From Chryseobacterium turcicum (GTDB lineage Bacteria; Bacteroidota; Bacteroidia; Flavobacteriales; Weeksellaceae): a stretch of DNA of 64,000 bases. The notes beneath the pieces are model-generated. The model searched no databases, had not been told where the DNA came from, and was given only the letters and a program-made list of their open reading frames with translations. Location of the stretch: positions 1,030,802 to 1,094,801 of the forward strand of contig NZ_JAJNAY010000002.1 of NCBI RefSeq assembly GCF_021010565.1. The letters are read 5' to 3'. Positions 36,143 through 44,385 of the stretch are shown here, one piece after another (position 1 is the first letter of the stretch; the number at the start of each line of letters is the position of its first letter). A program made the position numbers and the translations under genes.

Positions 36143-37690
36143 ATGAATAACAAATTCATCCCGATAATCTCGGTTTTTATGACAATTTCCCTCATTGTTT
36201 TTGTCACGCTGCAGTTTTATTGGCTTAAAAATTATTACGTTGCTTTGGAACAGGAATTCTCCAACAAAGTTTATTCCGCTTTGGAAAATACCTCCAAAAA
36301 CATTGCAGAAATTGAAGTAGATAAGCTTTTTAATGAGAATTATGCAAATTTAAGAGATAATGTAAAAGCAAACAGCAAAAAACCTTCTCTTACCACGATT
36401 CAGCAAACCCAGGATTCCGGGACTCAAAAATCGATTGTTTACTACAGAAATATTATTGAGACACAACAGCTCCCCATTTCAAAAAGAGGCGACTCACTTC
36501 TTCTCACCAAAATGTACACCGATGATGCGGCATATACGGTTAAAAGAGATACTTCGAGACGTGAATTACTGACCTCGGAAATCCATCAGGATATTGAAAG
36601 TGGAGATTATAATTTCAAAGAATTTTTAAAGGTAAATGGAAACAATTTACCACTCAGCAAAAGAGTTGACCCAAAAATTCTAGACTCTGTAATTACCAAA
36701 GAGCTTAGAATGAAAGGTATTACCGCTGATTTTGGATATGGAGTTTCAGATAAAAATAACAAACTTACCAATATTTTTAATAAAGTTTTTAAAGAAAAAA
36801 AAGATACCAATTCTTATTCCTATCCTTTATTTACAGATACAAAAGATAGAACTTTATATACTTTGGCGCTGGTTTTCCCTAAAAAAGAATATTCTTTGGC
36901 GATGAATAACTGGCCTATGCTTTTGGGAACTTTTCTTTCTCTATTGACGATTTTGGGAATTTATATTATTTCCATTAATTATATGATGAGGCAGAAAAAA
37001 CTGGCAGAAGTAAAAACAGATTTCATCAACAATATGTCTCATGAGTTTAAAACTCCATTGGCAACAATCTCGGTAGCGACAGACTCTTTGGCAAATGATA
37101 AAATTGCTACCAACCCAGAGAAAGTAAAATATTATTCACACCTCATTAAACAAGAAAATCTGAGGATGAAAAAGCAGGTAGAAAATATTCTGAACATGTC
37201 TAAATTAGAAAGAAATGAAGTAGAATTATTCTTAAAAGAAACCAATGTAAGAGAATTGATAAAAAAGACTACAGAGTCATTTAATCTTATTATTCAGCAG
37301 AGAAACGGAAAACTTACGCAGGAATTTAATGCTACTCATTTTACTTTTAAAATTGATGAGTTCCATATTTCAAATATGCTGGTGAACCTTTTAGACAATG
37401 CCAATAAATACTCACCAGAACCTCCAGAAATCAGTATCAAAACTAAAAATGAAGGAAATTGGTACGTTTTAGAGATTTCAGACAAAGGAATGGGTATGGA
37501 AACGCATAATAAAACCAAGATTTTCGAAAAATTCTTTAGAGAAGAAACCGGAAATATTCATAATGTAAAAGGACAAGGCCTCGGACTTTCCTATGTGAAG
37601 AAAATTGTAGAACTACACAAAGGAGAGATTATTGTAGATTCTGAAAAAGATAGAGGAAGTAAATTTATCATCAAACTTCCGATGGTATAA
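36143..37690 (+). CDS. Membrane sensor histidine kinase
   Basis: A 515-residue kinase. Transmembrane helix one is at about 5-26 (IISVFMTISLIVFVTLQFYW), then a periplasmic domain with long polar stretches to about 252, then helix two near 253-277 (MLLGTFLSLLTILGIYII). The HisKA phospho-acceptor lies in NNMSHEFKTPLATIS. The ATPase domain has the N-box NMLVNLLDNANKYS, DKGMGM and GQGLGLSYVKKIV. It pairs with the response regulator 33 bases downstream. The pair resembles RprX/RprY, the widely conserved Bacteroidota system, but the signal is unknown. Confidence 0.92.
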   Translation: MNNKFIPIISVFMTISLIVFVTLQFYWLKNYYVALEQEFSNKVYSALENTSKNIAEIEVDKLFNENYANLRDNVKANSKKPSLTTIQQTQDSGTQKSIVYYRNIIETQQLPISKRGDSLLLTKMYTDDAAYTVKRDTSRRELLTSEIHQDIESGDYNFKEFLKVNGNNLPLSKRVDPKILDSVITKELRMKGITADFGYGVSDKNNKLTNIFNKVFKEKKDTNSYSYPLFTDTKDRTLYTLALVFPKKEYSLAMNNWPMLLGTFLSLLTILGIYIISINYMMRQKKLAEVKTDFINNMSHEFKTPLATISVATDSLANDKIATNPEKVKYYSHLIKQENLRMKKQVENILNMSKLERNEVELFLKETNVRELIKKTTESFNLIIQQRNGKLTQEFNATHFTFKIDEFHISNMLVNLLDNANKYSPEPPEISIKTKNEGNWYVLEISDKGMGMETHNKTKIFEKFFREETGNIHNVKGQGLGLSYVKKIVELHKGEIIVDSEKDRGSKFIIKLPMV

Positions 37691-37723
37691 AATAAATTAA
37701 ACGAATAATAAAATATACAACAT

Positions 37724-38410
37724 ATGAGCAACAGAATATTATTAGTAGAAGACGATCAGAGTTTCGGTGCGGTACTGAAAGATTATCTTACGATAAACAA
37801 TTTTGAAGTGACCCTTGCAATAGACGGTGAACAAGGATTAAAAGAATTCACAGAGAGTGAATTTGACATCTGTATTTTTGACGTCATGATGCCTAAAAAA
37901 GACGGATTCTCATTAGCTGAAGATGTAAAAAAGATTGACAAAAATACGCCAATCATCTTCTTGACTGCTAGAAATATGAGAGAAGACATTCTGAAAGGTT
38001 ATCAATTGGGAGCAGATGATTACATCACAAAACCATTTGATACAGAATTACTTTTATACAAAATAAAAGCAATTCTTCAGAGAAGTTCGACCCTTGAAAA
38101 CGAAGAACAGGAACAGTTTAAAATCAGCAATATTTTCTTTGATTCTATGCTGAGACAATTGAGAGTGGGTGATAACGAATATAAACTTTCACCTAAAGAA
38201 AATGAGCTTTTAAAATTGCTTTGTCTTCACAGAAACGACTTTATGCCTAGAGATTTAGCATTGAGAAAAATCTGGAAAAAAGAAAACTATTTTACAGCAA
38301 GAAGTATGGATGTTTATATTGCCAAACTTAGAAAACTGTTGAAAGACGATGAAGGTTTAGAAATCATCAACGTACATGGTGAAGGTTTCAGACTTTTGGT
38401 TAAAAACTAA
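37724..38410 (+). CDS. OmpR-family response regulator
   Basis: A 228-residue DNA-binding regulator. The receiver has LLVEDDQSFGAVLKDYL, phospho-acceptor Asp in FDVMMPKKDG, Thr in IIFLTARN and Lys in DYITKPFD. The winged-helix effector domain contains LSPKENELLKLLCLHRN, ARSMDVYIAKLRKLLK and INVHGEGFRLLV. It is RprY-like and partners the upstream kinase. A strong terminator follows. Confidence 0.94.
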   Translation: MSNRILLVEDDQSFGAVLKDYLTINNFEVTLAIDGEQGLKEFTESEFDICIFDVMMPKKDGFSLAEDVKKIDKNTPIIFLTARNMREDILKGYQLGADDYITKPFDTELLLYKIKAILQRSSTLENEEQEQFKISNIFFDSMLRQLRVGDNEYKLSPKENELLKLLCLHRNDFMPRDLALRKIWKKENYFTARSMDVYIAKLRKLLKDDEGLEIINVHGEGFRLLVKN

Positions 38411-38440
38411 AAGAACGTTAAATTCCCGATATAAAATTAA

Positions 38441-38482
38441 AAATTAGCAAAACAATTCAAAATGTTTTGCTAATTTTGTTTT
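38441..38482 (+). terminator. Terminator of the two-component operon
   Basis: A perfect 15-base-pair stem (AAAATTAGCAAAACA with its complement) and an 8-base loop, followed by a T-rich tail, 31 bases after the stop of the regulator. Confidence 0.85.
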
Positions 38483-38570
38483 TCAGGGTAATTTTTGATG
38501 TAAAATTGTAAAATTTAAATGAAAGTAAAACCAAACTTCAATTATTGTCCTAAAAAATAGAAATCTAATT

Positions 38571-39215
38571 ATGAAGAAAATACTTTTTGCCCTTTTAGCA
38601 ACTTCTTTAGTTGCAGTTTCATGTAAAAAAGACGAAAAACCCACCTATTTAAAAGACGAAAACGGAGCTCAGCAACCTAATGTTGCGATGAATACCAATG
38701 CAAAACCTTCATTAATTGATCAGGCAGGCATAAAAACGTCTAATGGCTCAACGATGGTTACCGCACCAGGAATGAATCCTCCACATGGGCAGCCAGGTCA
38801 CAAATGTGAGATTCCTGTAGGGCAACCTTTAAATGGTGCCGCTGCTCCTGTTCCAACACAAAGTCCGGCTAATCAAAATATTCAGGTAAATGGGAATAAT
38901 GCGATTCAAATTGACCCCAATTCTGTAAGTCCCGGAAAAATAATGCCTACTCAAAATAGTCAACCCGTAAAAACAGCACCAGGAATGAATCCTCCTCATG
39001 GAGAACCAGGTCACAGATGTGATATTTCTGTAGGACAGCCTTTAAATAGTAAACCAGCTCCAGCAGCAGCTCAAACGACTCCTGTACAAGCGCCACAACC
39101 AATGCCAACTCCGCAGCCTGCAGTTGCTGCTAATACAGGGCCAAAACCAAAAAACAATCCTGCTCACGGACAACCTTGGCATGACTGCGCAAAAGAAGTA
39201 GGTGCTGCACTTTAA
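38571..39215 (+). CDS. Lipoprotein with three His/Cys repeats
   Basis: A 214-residue lipoprotein, lipobox LVAVSC near residue 19. The mature part is Pro/Ala/Gln-rich and disordered-looking. It carries three copies of an H-x5-H-x-C type unit: NPPHGQPGHKCEIPVGQPLN (about 67-86), NPPHGEPGHRCDISVGQPLN (about 143-162) and NPAHGQPWHDCAKEVGAAL at the end. His and Cys spacing suggests metal binding or a redox role, by inference. The next genes are a Cys-rich protein and a TonB receptor with heavy-metal-associated domains. The family is not known to me by name. Confidence 0.75.
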   Translation: MKKILFALLATSLVAVSCKKDEKPTYLKDENGAQQPNVAMNTNAKPSLIDQAGIKTSNGSTMVTAPGMNPPHGQPGHKCEIPVGQPLNGAAAPVPTQSPANQNIQVNGNNAIQIDPNSVSPGKIMPTQNSQPVKTAPGMNPPHGEPGHRCDISVGQPLNSKPAPAAAQTTPVQAPQPMPTPQPAVAANTGPKPKNNPAHGQPWHDCAKEVGAAL

Positions 39216-39225
39216 TTTTTTTTTG

Positions 39226-39233
39226 TAAATTTG
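39226..39233 (+). promoter_or_regulatory. -7 promoter box before the Cys-rich gene
   Basis: TAAATTTG is an exact TANNTTTG match. The proposed GTG start (39238) lies only four bases later, so the message would be nearly leaderless or the true start is further in. Confidence 0.45.
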
Positions 39234-39237
39234 CACT

Positions 39238-39600
39238 GTGAAACCAATACAGCTCTTATTAATTATCTTTTGCTTGGGAATTTTTTTGATTCCTAAGGAT
39301 AATTTTTATGCTCAGGCGTCACAGGAAATCTGCTGTAAGGCTGAATCTAAAAAAGCATGTTGTGAAAAGAGTCATGACAATCATGATTCTAAAAACAACA
39401 AGAGCGACCACAAATCATGCAACGATGACTGTTGCTCGTTTTGTATGACCTGTAATACTTTCGTAGAAAATAATCTTACGAAAAATAGTATCTCAGAAAT
39501 CTCTTCATTCAAAACAATCTCAAAAATTCAGGTTCAGTACGCTAACCCTTACATTTCAAACGGTTTAAAAGAAATTTGGCAACCGCCTAAATTAGGTTAA
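39238..39600 (+). CDS. Cysteine- and histidine-rich exported protein
   Basis: A 120-residue protein beginning at a GTG codon. The N-terminal hydrophobic stretch LLLIIFCLGIFLI acts as a signal peptide or anchor. The middle is Cys/His-rich: EICCKAESKKACCEKSHDNH, then SCNDDCCSFCMTCNTF. Nine Cys lie in about 45 residues, suggesting metal binding. It sits between the His/Cys-repeat lipoprotein and a metal-type TonB receptor (about 110 bases before it), so it may work in copper or other metal handling. I do not recognise a named family. The start codon is uncertain. Confidence 0.7.
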   Translation: MKPIQLLLIIFCLGIFLIPKDNFYAQASQEICCKAESKKACCEKSHDNHDSKNNKSDHKSCNDDCCSFCMTCNTFVENNLTKNSISEISSFKTISKIQVQYANPYISNGLKEIWQPPKLG

Positions 39601-39709
39601 TTAAAAATTAATTTAACGATGTATCAGTTTACCAACCTACCAATGGGTTGTTACACTATTACATTGTTAGAATGTTACATTAATTCAATTAATCTAAATT
39701 TTAAACAAA

Positions 39710-42403
39710 ATGAAATTATATTTTACCAAGGTAATCCTTGGCGCATTCTTACTATTCACTACATTCATATCTGCTCAAAATCTTTCAAAAAATCAGTTCC
39801 TGGTAAAAGGAAACTGTGAAATGTGCAAAGAGAGAATAGAAACAGCTGCAAAAAAAGCAGGTGCAAAAAAAGCGCAATACTCCTTAGACACCCAAACTTT
39901 AACCCTAGAAACTACAGAAAAAGCTTCACCTGAAGACATTCTGAAAAAAGTTGCTGAAGCCGGTCATGACAACGAAAAATTCAAAGCTTCTGATGAAACG
40001 TATCAAAAACTTCCAGGATGTTGTCTTTACGAAAGAGATCTAAAGCCTGTAACGTCAGACATAGAAAATCATCATCACTCTAAAGGTGAAAACGAGTTTT
40101 TCGTGAAAGGAAATTGCGAATCTTGTAAAGCCAGAATAGAAAAAGCTGCAAAATCTGCAGGAGCAAATTCTGCAGAATGGAGTGCTGAAAAACAAATGAT
40201 CGTTTTAGATTTTGACTCATCTAAAACATCTGCAGACCAAATTCTTAAAAAAATTGCAGAAGTAGGTCATGATAATGAAAAGTACAAAACAACGGATGAT
40301 GTTTACAAAAAACTTCCGGGATGTTGTCTTTATGACCGTGACCTTAAGTTTGGAGAAAAAAACGAAAAAGTACATTCGAACGAAACTGAAAGCACCACTG
40401 TAGAAAAGCAAGACCATGCAGATCATTCTAACCACGATAATCATTCAACGGGTGAAAAAAGCATTGAAGGAGTAATTATTACTGCCTCAAAAGCAGCAAC
40501 TTCTATCAGTAAAAAAGAAGCGGGTTTGGTATTTAATATTGATTCTAAAGAACTTTTAAAAGCAGCATGTTGTAATTTATCTGAAAGTTTCGAAACCAAC
40601 GCAACTGTTGATGTTTCTTTCAGCAACGCGGTTACAGGAACCAAACAGCTTAAAATGCTTGGTTTAGATCAAAAATATACAAGTTTAACTAAAGAATTAT
40701 TACCAGAAATCAGAGGTTTGGCTTCTGCTTATGGGTTAAATTTTATTCCCGGAAGATGGATTGAAAGCATTCAGCTGACAAAAGGAGGAAGTACCGTAAC
40801 CAATGGCTACGAAAGCATTACAGGGCAAATAAATACTGAGTTTATAAAAAATGCAGAAAAACCTGAGACTTCTTTGAATCTTTTCGCAGATTTCAACGGA
40901 AGAGCTGAAGCCAATATTACAAGTGTTTCAAAAATCAACGATAAGTGGTCGCAAACTTTCTTGCTTCACGGAAACGGAACTTTTGGAGATACCGATATGA
41001 ATGATGACGGTTTTCTTGACCGTCCGAAAGGAACACAGATTAACGCAGCTTATTTATTAAACTATAATGATTTGACACGTTCAGGTTTTGGATCTCATTT
41101 CGGAATTAATTTCGTAAAAGACGAAAGAACTGCAGGACAAGTAGGATTTGATAAAAAATTGCCTCAAAGCCAACAATCACTTTATGGGGTGGGAATCGAC
41201 ATTTCAAGATTTCAGGTTTGGAATAAAACGGGTTATGTTTTTGAAGGAAAACCTTACCAAAGTTTAGGCTGGATGAACCAATATGTTTATCATCAGCAAG
41301 ACAGCTTTTTTGGCTTAAGAAATTACTCTGGGCAACAACATACTTATTATTCTAATTTAATTTTTGAAAGTATTTTAGGAAATACCAACAACAAATACAA
41401 AGCGGGAGCAAGCTTTTTATATGATGGCTACGAAGAAAATTATCTAATTAATAATTTTAAAAGAAACGAAATTGTACCTGGAGTTTTTGCTGAATATACT
41501 TTAACAGGTTTAAAATATACTTTGGTAGCAGGAGCAAGAGCAGATTTTCACAACTTGGCGGGAACACAGTTCACTCCGAGAATGAATTTCAAATATGACT
41601 TTACTCCGCAAACGATCTTTAGACTTTCTGCGGGAAGAGGTTTTAGAACAGCTAATGTTTTTGCAGAAAATCAGCAATATTTTGCATCTAACAGAAATAT
41701 TCAGATTCTACAAAACGGTGGAGATATTTATGGCTTAAGACCTGAAATTGCTTGGAACTATGGCGTTAGTTTACAACAGGAATTCAAAATTTTTGGTAAA
41801 AAATCTACTATTGTTGCCGATTTTTTCAGAACAGATTTCCAGGATCAGGTATTGGTAGATCTTGACCGCTCACCTCAGCAACTAACATTCTATAATTTAG
41901 ATGGAAAATCTTTTGCCAATTCATTCCAAACGCAGTGGGATTTTACTCCTTTCAAAAACTTTGATGTAAGATTAGCTTATAAATACTATGACGTGCAGGC
42001 TGATTATTTGGATGGAAGACGCGAGGTTCCTTTCATGGCAAAGCACAGAGGTTTTGTCAACTTGGCATATGCCACTAATAAAGATAAAAACGAAGGGTTT
42101 TGGAGCTTTGATACGACATTAAATTGGGTAGGAAAACAAAGATTGCCAAATACCTCAACCAATCCTACGGAGTTTCAATTGCCGATGTATTCTGAATCAT
42201 ACGCTGTTTTGAATGCACAGGTTTCTAGAAACTTCAATAAAAAATTAAGAGCTTATTTAGGTGGAGAAAACCTAACTTCTTATCATCAGAAAAATGCAAT
42301 TATGGATTTCAGAAACCCTTTCGGAAACTATTTTGATGGTGGAATGGTATACGCTCCAATTATGAAAGCTAATTTCTATGTTGGTTTTGATGTAACGTTT
42401 TAA
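39710..42403 (+). CDS. TonB-dependent receptor with two N-terminal heavy-metal-associated domains
   Basis: An 897-residue outer-membrane receptor. It has a signal peptide (MKLYFTKVILGAFLLFTTF, then ISAQ), then two HMA domains at about 25-95 (GNCEMCKERIETAAKKAG) and 130-195 (GNCESCKARIEKAAKSAG), each with CxxC and each ending in KLPGCCLYxRDLK. A His/Asp-rich linker follows (DHADHSNHDNHS). The plug contains AACCNLSESFETNATVDVSF and SITGQINTEFI, and the barrel runs to NFYVGFDVTF. Duplicated metallochaperone heads imply copper or a similar metal as ligand, by inference. A typical TonB receptor has no HMA domain. Confidence 0.9.
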   Translation: MKLYFTKVILGAFLLFTTFISAQNLSKNQFLVKGNCEMCKERIETAAKKAGAKKAQYSLDTQTLTLETTEKASPEDILKKVAEAGHDNEKFKASDETYQKLPGCCLYERDLKPVTSDIENHHHSKGENEFFVKGNCESCKARIEKAAKSAGANSAEWSAEKQMIVLDFDSSKTSADQILKKIAEVGHDNEKYKTTDDVYKKLPGCCLYDRDLKFGEKNEKVHSNETESTTVEKQDHADHSNHDNHSTGEKSIEGVIITASKAATSISKKEAGLVFNIDSKELLKAACCNLSESFETNATVDVSFSNAVTGTKQLKMLGLDQKYTSLTKELLPEIRGLASAYGLNFIPGRWIESIQLTKGGSTVTNGYESITGQINTEFIKNAEKPETSLNLFADFNGRAEANITSVSKINDKWSQTFLLHGNGTFGDTDMNDDGFLDRPKGTQINAAYLLNYNDLTRSGFGSHFGINFVKDERTAGQVGFDKKLPQSQQSLYGVGIDISRFQVWNKTGYVFEGKPYQSLGWMNQYVYHQQDSFFGLRNYSGQQHTYYSNLIFESILGNTNNKYKAGASFLYDGYEENYLINNFKRNEIVPGVFAEYTLTGLKYTLVAGARADFHNLAGTQFTPRMNFKYDFTPQTIFRLSAGRGFRTANVFAENQQYFASNRNIQILQNGGDIYGLRPEIAWNYGVSLQQEFKIFGKKSTIVADFFRTDFQDQVLVDLDRSPQQLTFYNLDGKSFANSFQTQWDFTPFKNFDVRLAYKYYDVQADYLDGRREVPFMAKHRGFVNLAYATNKDKNEGFWSFDTTLNWVGKQRLPNTSTNPTEFQLPMYSESYAVLNAQVSRNFNKKLRAYLGGENLTSYHQKNAIMDFRNPFGNYFDGGMVYAPIMKANFYVGFDVTF

Positions 42404-42471
42404 CTTTGATTGTGAGTGCGTTTGAGAATTTCAATAATTTTCAAATTGACTCATTTCAAAATTCTCAAATT

Positions 42472-42520
42472 AAAAAAGCATGGTTTCAATAATTTAATGA
42501 TTATGAAATCATGCTTTTTT
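42472..42520. terminator. Terminator after the HMA TonB receptor
   Basis: AAAAAAGCATG and CATGCTTTTTT are perfect complements over a 27-base loop that contains a second pairing, GGTTTCA with TGAAATC. The region 42418-42470 also carries a TTTGAGAAT/ATTCTCAAAT inverted pair like that near 35341. Confidence 0.7.
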
Positions 42521-42557
42521 GTATCTTTAAATTCAACTTAAATATCAAAATTTTAAT

Positions 42558-42977
42558 ATGAAACGAAATGCAACAGCCGTTTGGAACGGTACCGTAAAAG
42601 AAGGAAAAGGTCATTTAACCACGCAAAGCACTACTTTAAACCAAACTCAATATTCTTTCGGAAGCCGTTTCGAAGAAGGAGTAGGAACAAACCCCGAAGA
42701 ATTATTAGCAGCTGCTCACGCAGGATGTTTCACGATGAAACTGAGCGCAGAATTAACTCAGGCAGGCTTTACTCCTGAAGAATTGACTACAAAATCAGTG
42801 ATTACATTAGATCCAAGTGTGGGAAAAATTACTAAATCTGAGCTGACTTTAACGGCAAAAATTCCCGGAATTTCTGAAGAAGATTTTCAAAAATACGCAA
42901 AGATTGCGGAAGAAGGTTGCCCTGTAAGTCAGGCGTTCAGTTTTGAGATTAATTTGAATGCTAGTTTAATCAACTAA
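42558..42977 (+). CDS. OsmC/Ohr family peroxiredoxin
   Basis: A 139-residue thiol peroxidase of the OsmC family, which reduces organic hydroperoxides in the cytoplasm. The two catalytic Cys are in LLAAAHAGCFTMKLS (about 55) and EEGCPVSQAFS (about 125). The N-terminal KRNATAVWNGTVKEGKG is typical. It is closer to the OsmC type than Ohr on the EELLAAAHAGCF pattern. It is monocistronic. Confidence 0.9.
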   Translation: MKRNATAVWNGTVKEGKGHLTTQSTTLNQTQYSFGSRFEEGVGTNPEELLAAAHAGCFTMKLSAELTQAGFTPEELTTKSVITLDPSVGKITKSELTLTAKIPGISEEDFQKYAKIAEEGCPVSQAFSFEINLNASLIN

Positions 42978-43103
42978 GCTAAAACACTTTATCATTCCAC
43001 AGAAATCTAAGCTAATTTATTAGTTATCATATTAGAAAATCAATGCTTAGATTAATTAAGAATGACAAGCTTAAAAATAAAATAGTCATTATACGATTAA
43101 TAG

Positions 43104-43130
43104 AAACGGGTTAACGCCCGTTTTTTTCAT
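43104..43130 (+). terminator. Terminator after OsmC
   Basis: AAACGGG and CCCGTTT form the stem with TTAACG in the loop, followed by a T-tract. It lies about 127 bases past the OsmC stop, so it may also end a longer transcript. Confidence 0.7.
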
Positions 43131-43221
43131 TTTAAAACAAATCTAAATAGCTTGAGCTAAAACTTCGAATCAAACTCTTTCAATTTCAACAAATAAATTA
43201 ATAAAATTTTAAGTTTAAAAC

Positions 43222-43253
43222 AAATATACCGATTGGTATATTTCGTATATTTG
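43222..43253 (+). promoter_or_regulatory. Likely TetR operator overlapping its own promoter
   Basis: A perfect palindrome, AAATATACC-GATT-GGTATATTT (43222-43243), is followed by a -7 box TATATTTG (43246-43253) and the ATG at 43271. A palindrome placed in the promoter spacer is the expected arrangement for autorepression by the TetR-type protein just downstream. Confidence 0.7.
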
Positions 43254-43270
43254 TCTGTTGATTTTTATAA

Positions 43271-43876
43271 ATGTCAAAAGCAGAAAAGACAAAACAATTC
43301 ATTATTGAGAAGACCGCCACTTTGTTTAACACCAAAGGTTATACTTCTACGTCTTTATCGGATATTACGGAAGCAACAGGACTCACCAAAGGCAGTATTT
43401 ACGGAAACTTTGAAAACAAAGACGAAGTATCGCTCGAAGTTTACAAATACAATTCGGGAATTCTCAAGAAAAGTTTAATGAGATCATTCAGCGAAGAGTT
43501 TCCTACAATGACTGACAAACTGTATGCTTTTGTGTCTTTTTACAGAAAAAACTGGCCGTTGGTTTTTCTTCATGGTGGCTGCCCATTAATGAATGCCGCA
43601 ACAGAGTCTGACGATACTTTTCCTGAACTTAACCATCAGGTGAAATTATCTTTTGAAGATTGGACGAAAACTATTTCGGAAATCATCAAAACCGGACAGA
43701 TTAGCAATGAATTTAATAAAGAAATAGATCCCGAAAAATACGCATCCCTTTTCATCATCCTTATTGAGGGTGGAATATTACTTTCAAAAACTACGGGAGA
43801 CGAGAAACATTTAAACCTTGCTTTAGACAGAATTACGATTCTCATCAACGAAGAAATTAAAAAAAATCCTTTATAA
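43271..43876 (+). CDS. TetR family transcriptional regulator
   Basis: A 201-residue repressor. The N-terminal helix-turn-helix domain has TSLSDITEATGLTKGSIYGN with KTKQFIIEKTATLFNTKGYT before it. The C-terminal ligand domain carries a LHGGCPLMNAATESDD segment typical of the AcrR/YcdC-type branch. It is probably autoregulated through the palindrome at 43222. It is followed by a thioesterase (10 bases) and fabF, so it may respond to fatty-acid-like ligands. Confidence 0.9.
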   Translation: MSKAEKTKQFIIEKTATLFNTKGYTSTSLSDITEATGLTKGSIYGNFENKDEVSLEVYKYNSGILKKSLMRSFSEEFPTMTDKLYAFVSFYRKNWPLVFLHGGCPLMNAATESDDTFPELNHQVKLSFEDWTKTISEIIKTGQISNEFNKEIDPEKYASLFIILIEGGILLSKTTGDEKHLNLALDRITILINEEIKKNPL

Positions 43877-43885
43877 ATAAATGTT

Positions 43886-44311
43886 ATGGATAAATTACAG
43901 GCATTACAATCATTTATCGGAAAAGAATTTACAGCATCCCCCTCTCCTTTTATGAGATGGCTTAATCCGATTGTCGTTTCGGCAGAAGAAGGTCAAATAG
44001 AATTTCAATATACCGTAAGAGAAGAATGGCTAAACCCAATGGGAAATATGCACGGTGGTGTAACAGCCGCAATTATGGATGATATTATTGGCGCGACAAT
44101 GTTTTCTTTAAACGAAAAAAACTTCATTGTAACTGTCAACAACAGCATCGATTACTTTTCAACCGCAAAAGAAAATGATATTATTGTAGCCGAAACAAAA
44201 ATCATTAAAAGAGGAAAACAGTTTGTAAATGCACAGTGTGAAATTTGGAACGCAGATAAAACACGCCTTATCGCAAGAGGAACCTCTAACCTATTCAAAA
44301 TTAATAATTAA
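43886..44311 (+). CDS. PaaI-family hotdog thioesterase
   Basis: A 141-residue hotdog-fold protein that hydrolyses acyl-CoA or phenylacetyl-CoA-type thioesters. The central helix motif NPMGNMHGGVTAAIMDDIIG (about 51-70) includes the family's Gly-Gly with a nearby Asp. The later VTVNNSIDYFSTAKENDI matches the second strand. It follows tetR by 10 bases and precedes fabF. The exact substrate is unknown. Confidence 0.88.
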   Translation: MDKLQALQSFIGKEFTASPSPFMRWLNPIVVSAEEGQIEFQYTVREEWLNPMGNMHGGVTAAIMDDIIGATMFSLNEKNFIVTVNNSIDYFSTAKENDIIVAETKIIKRGKQFVNAQCEIWNADKTRLIARGTSNLFKINN

Positions 44312-44385
44312 TATAAAATCGCCACGACTAAATATCTCTTTGAAGCTAAAAAAGTCATGGTCATAAAAATAATAAATAGCCATAT

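Noticed and set aside
39619-39819. A 66-codon frame overlapping the start of the HMA TonB receptor
   Set aside because: It overlaps the receptor signal peptide in another frame. The receptor start is strongly supported.
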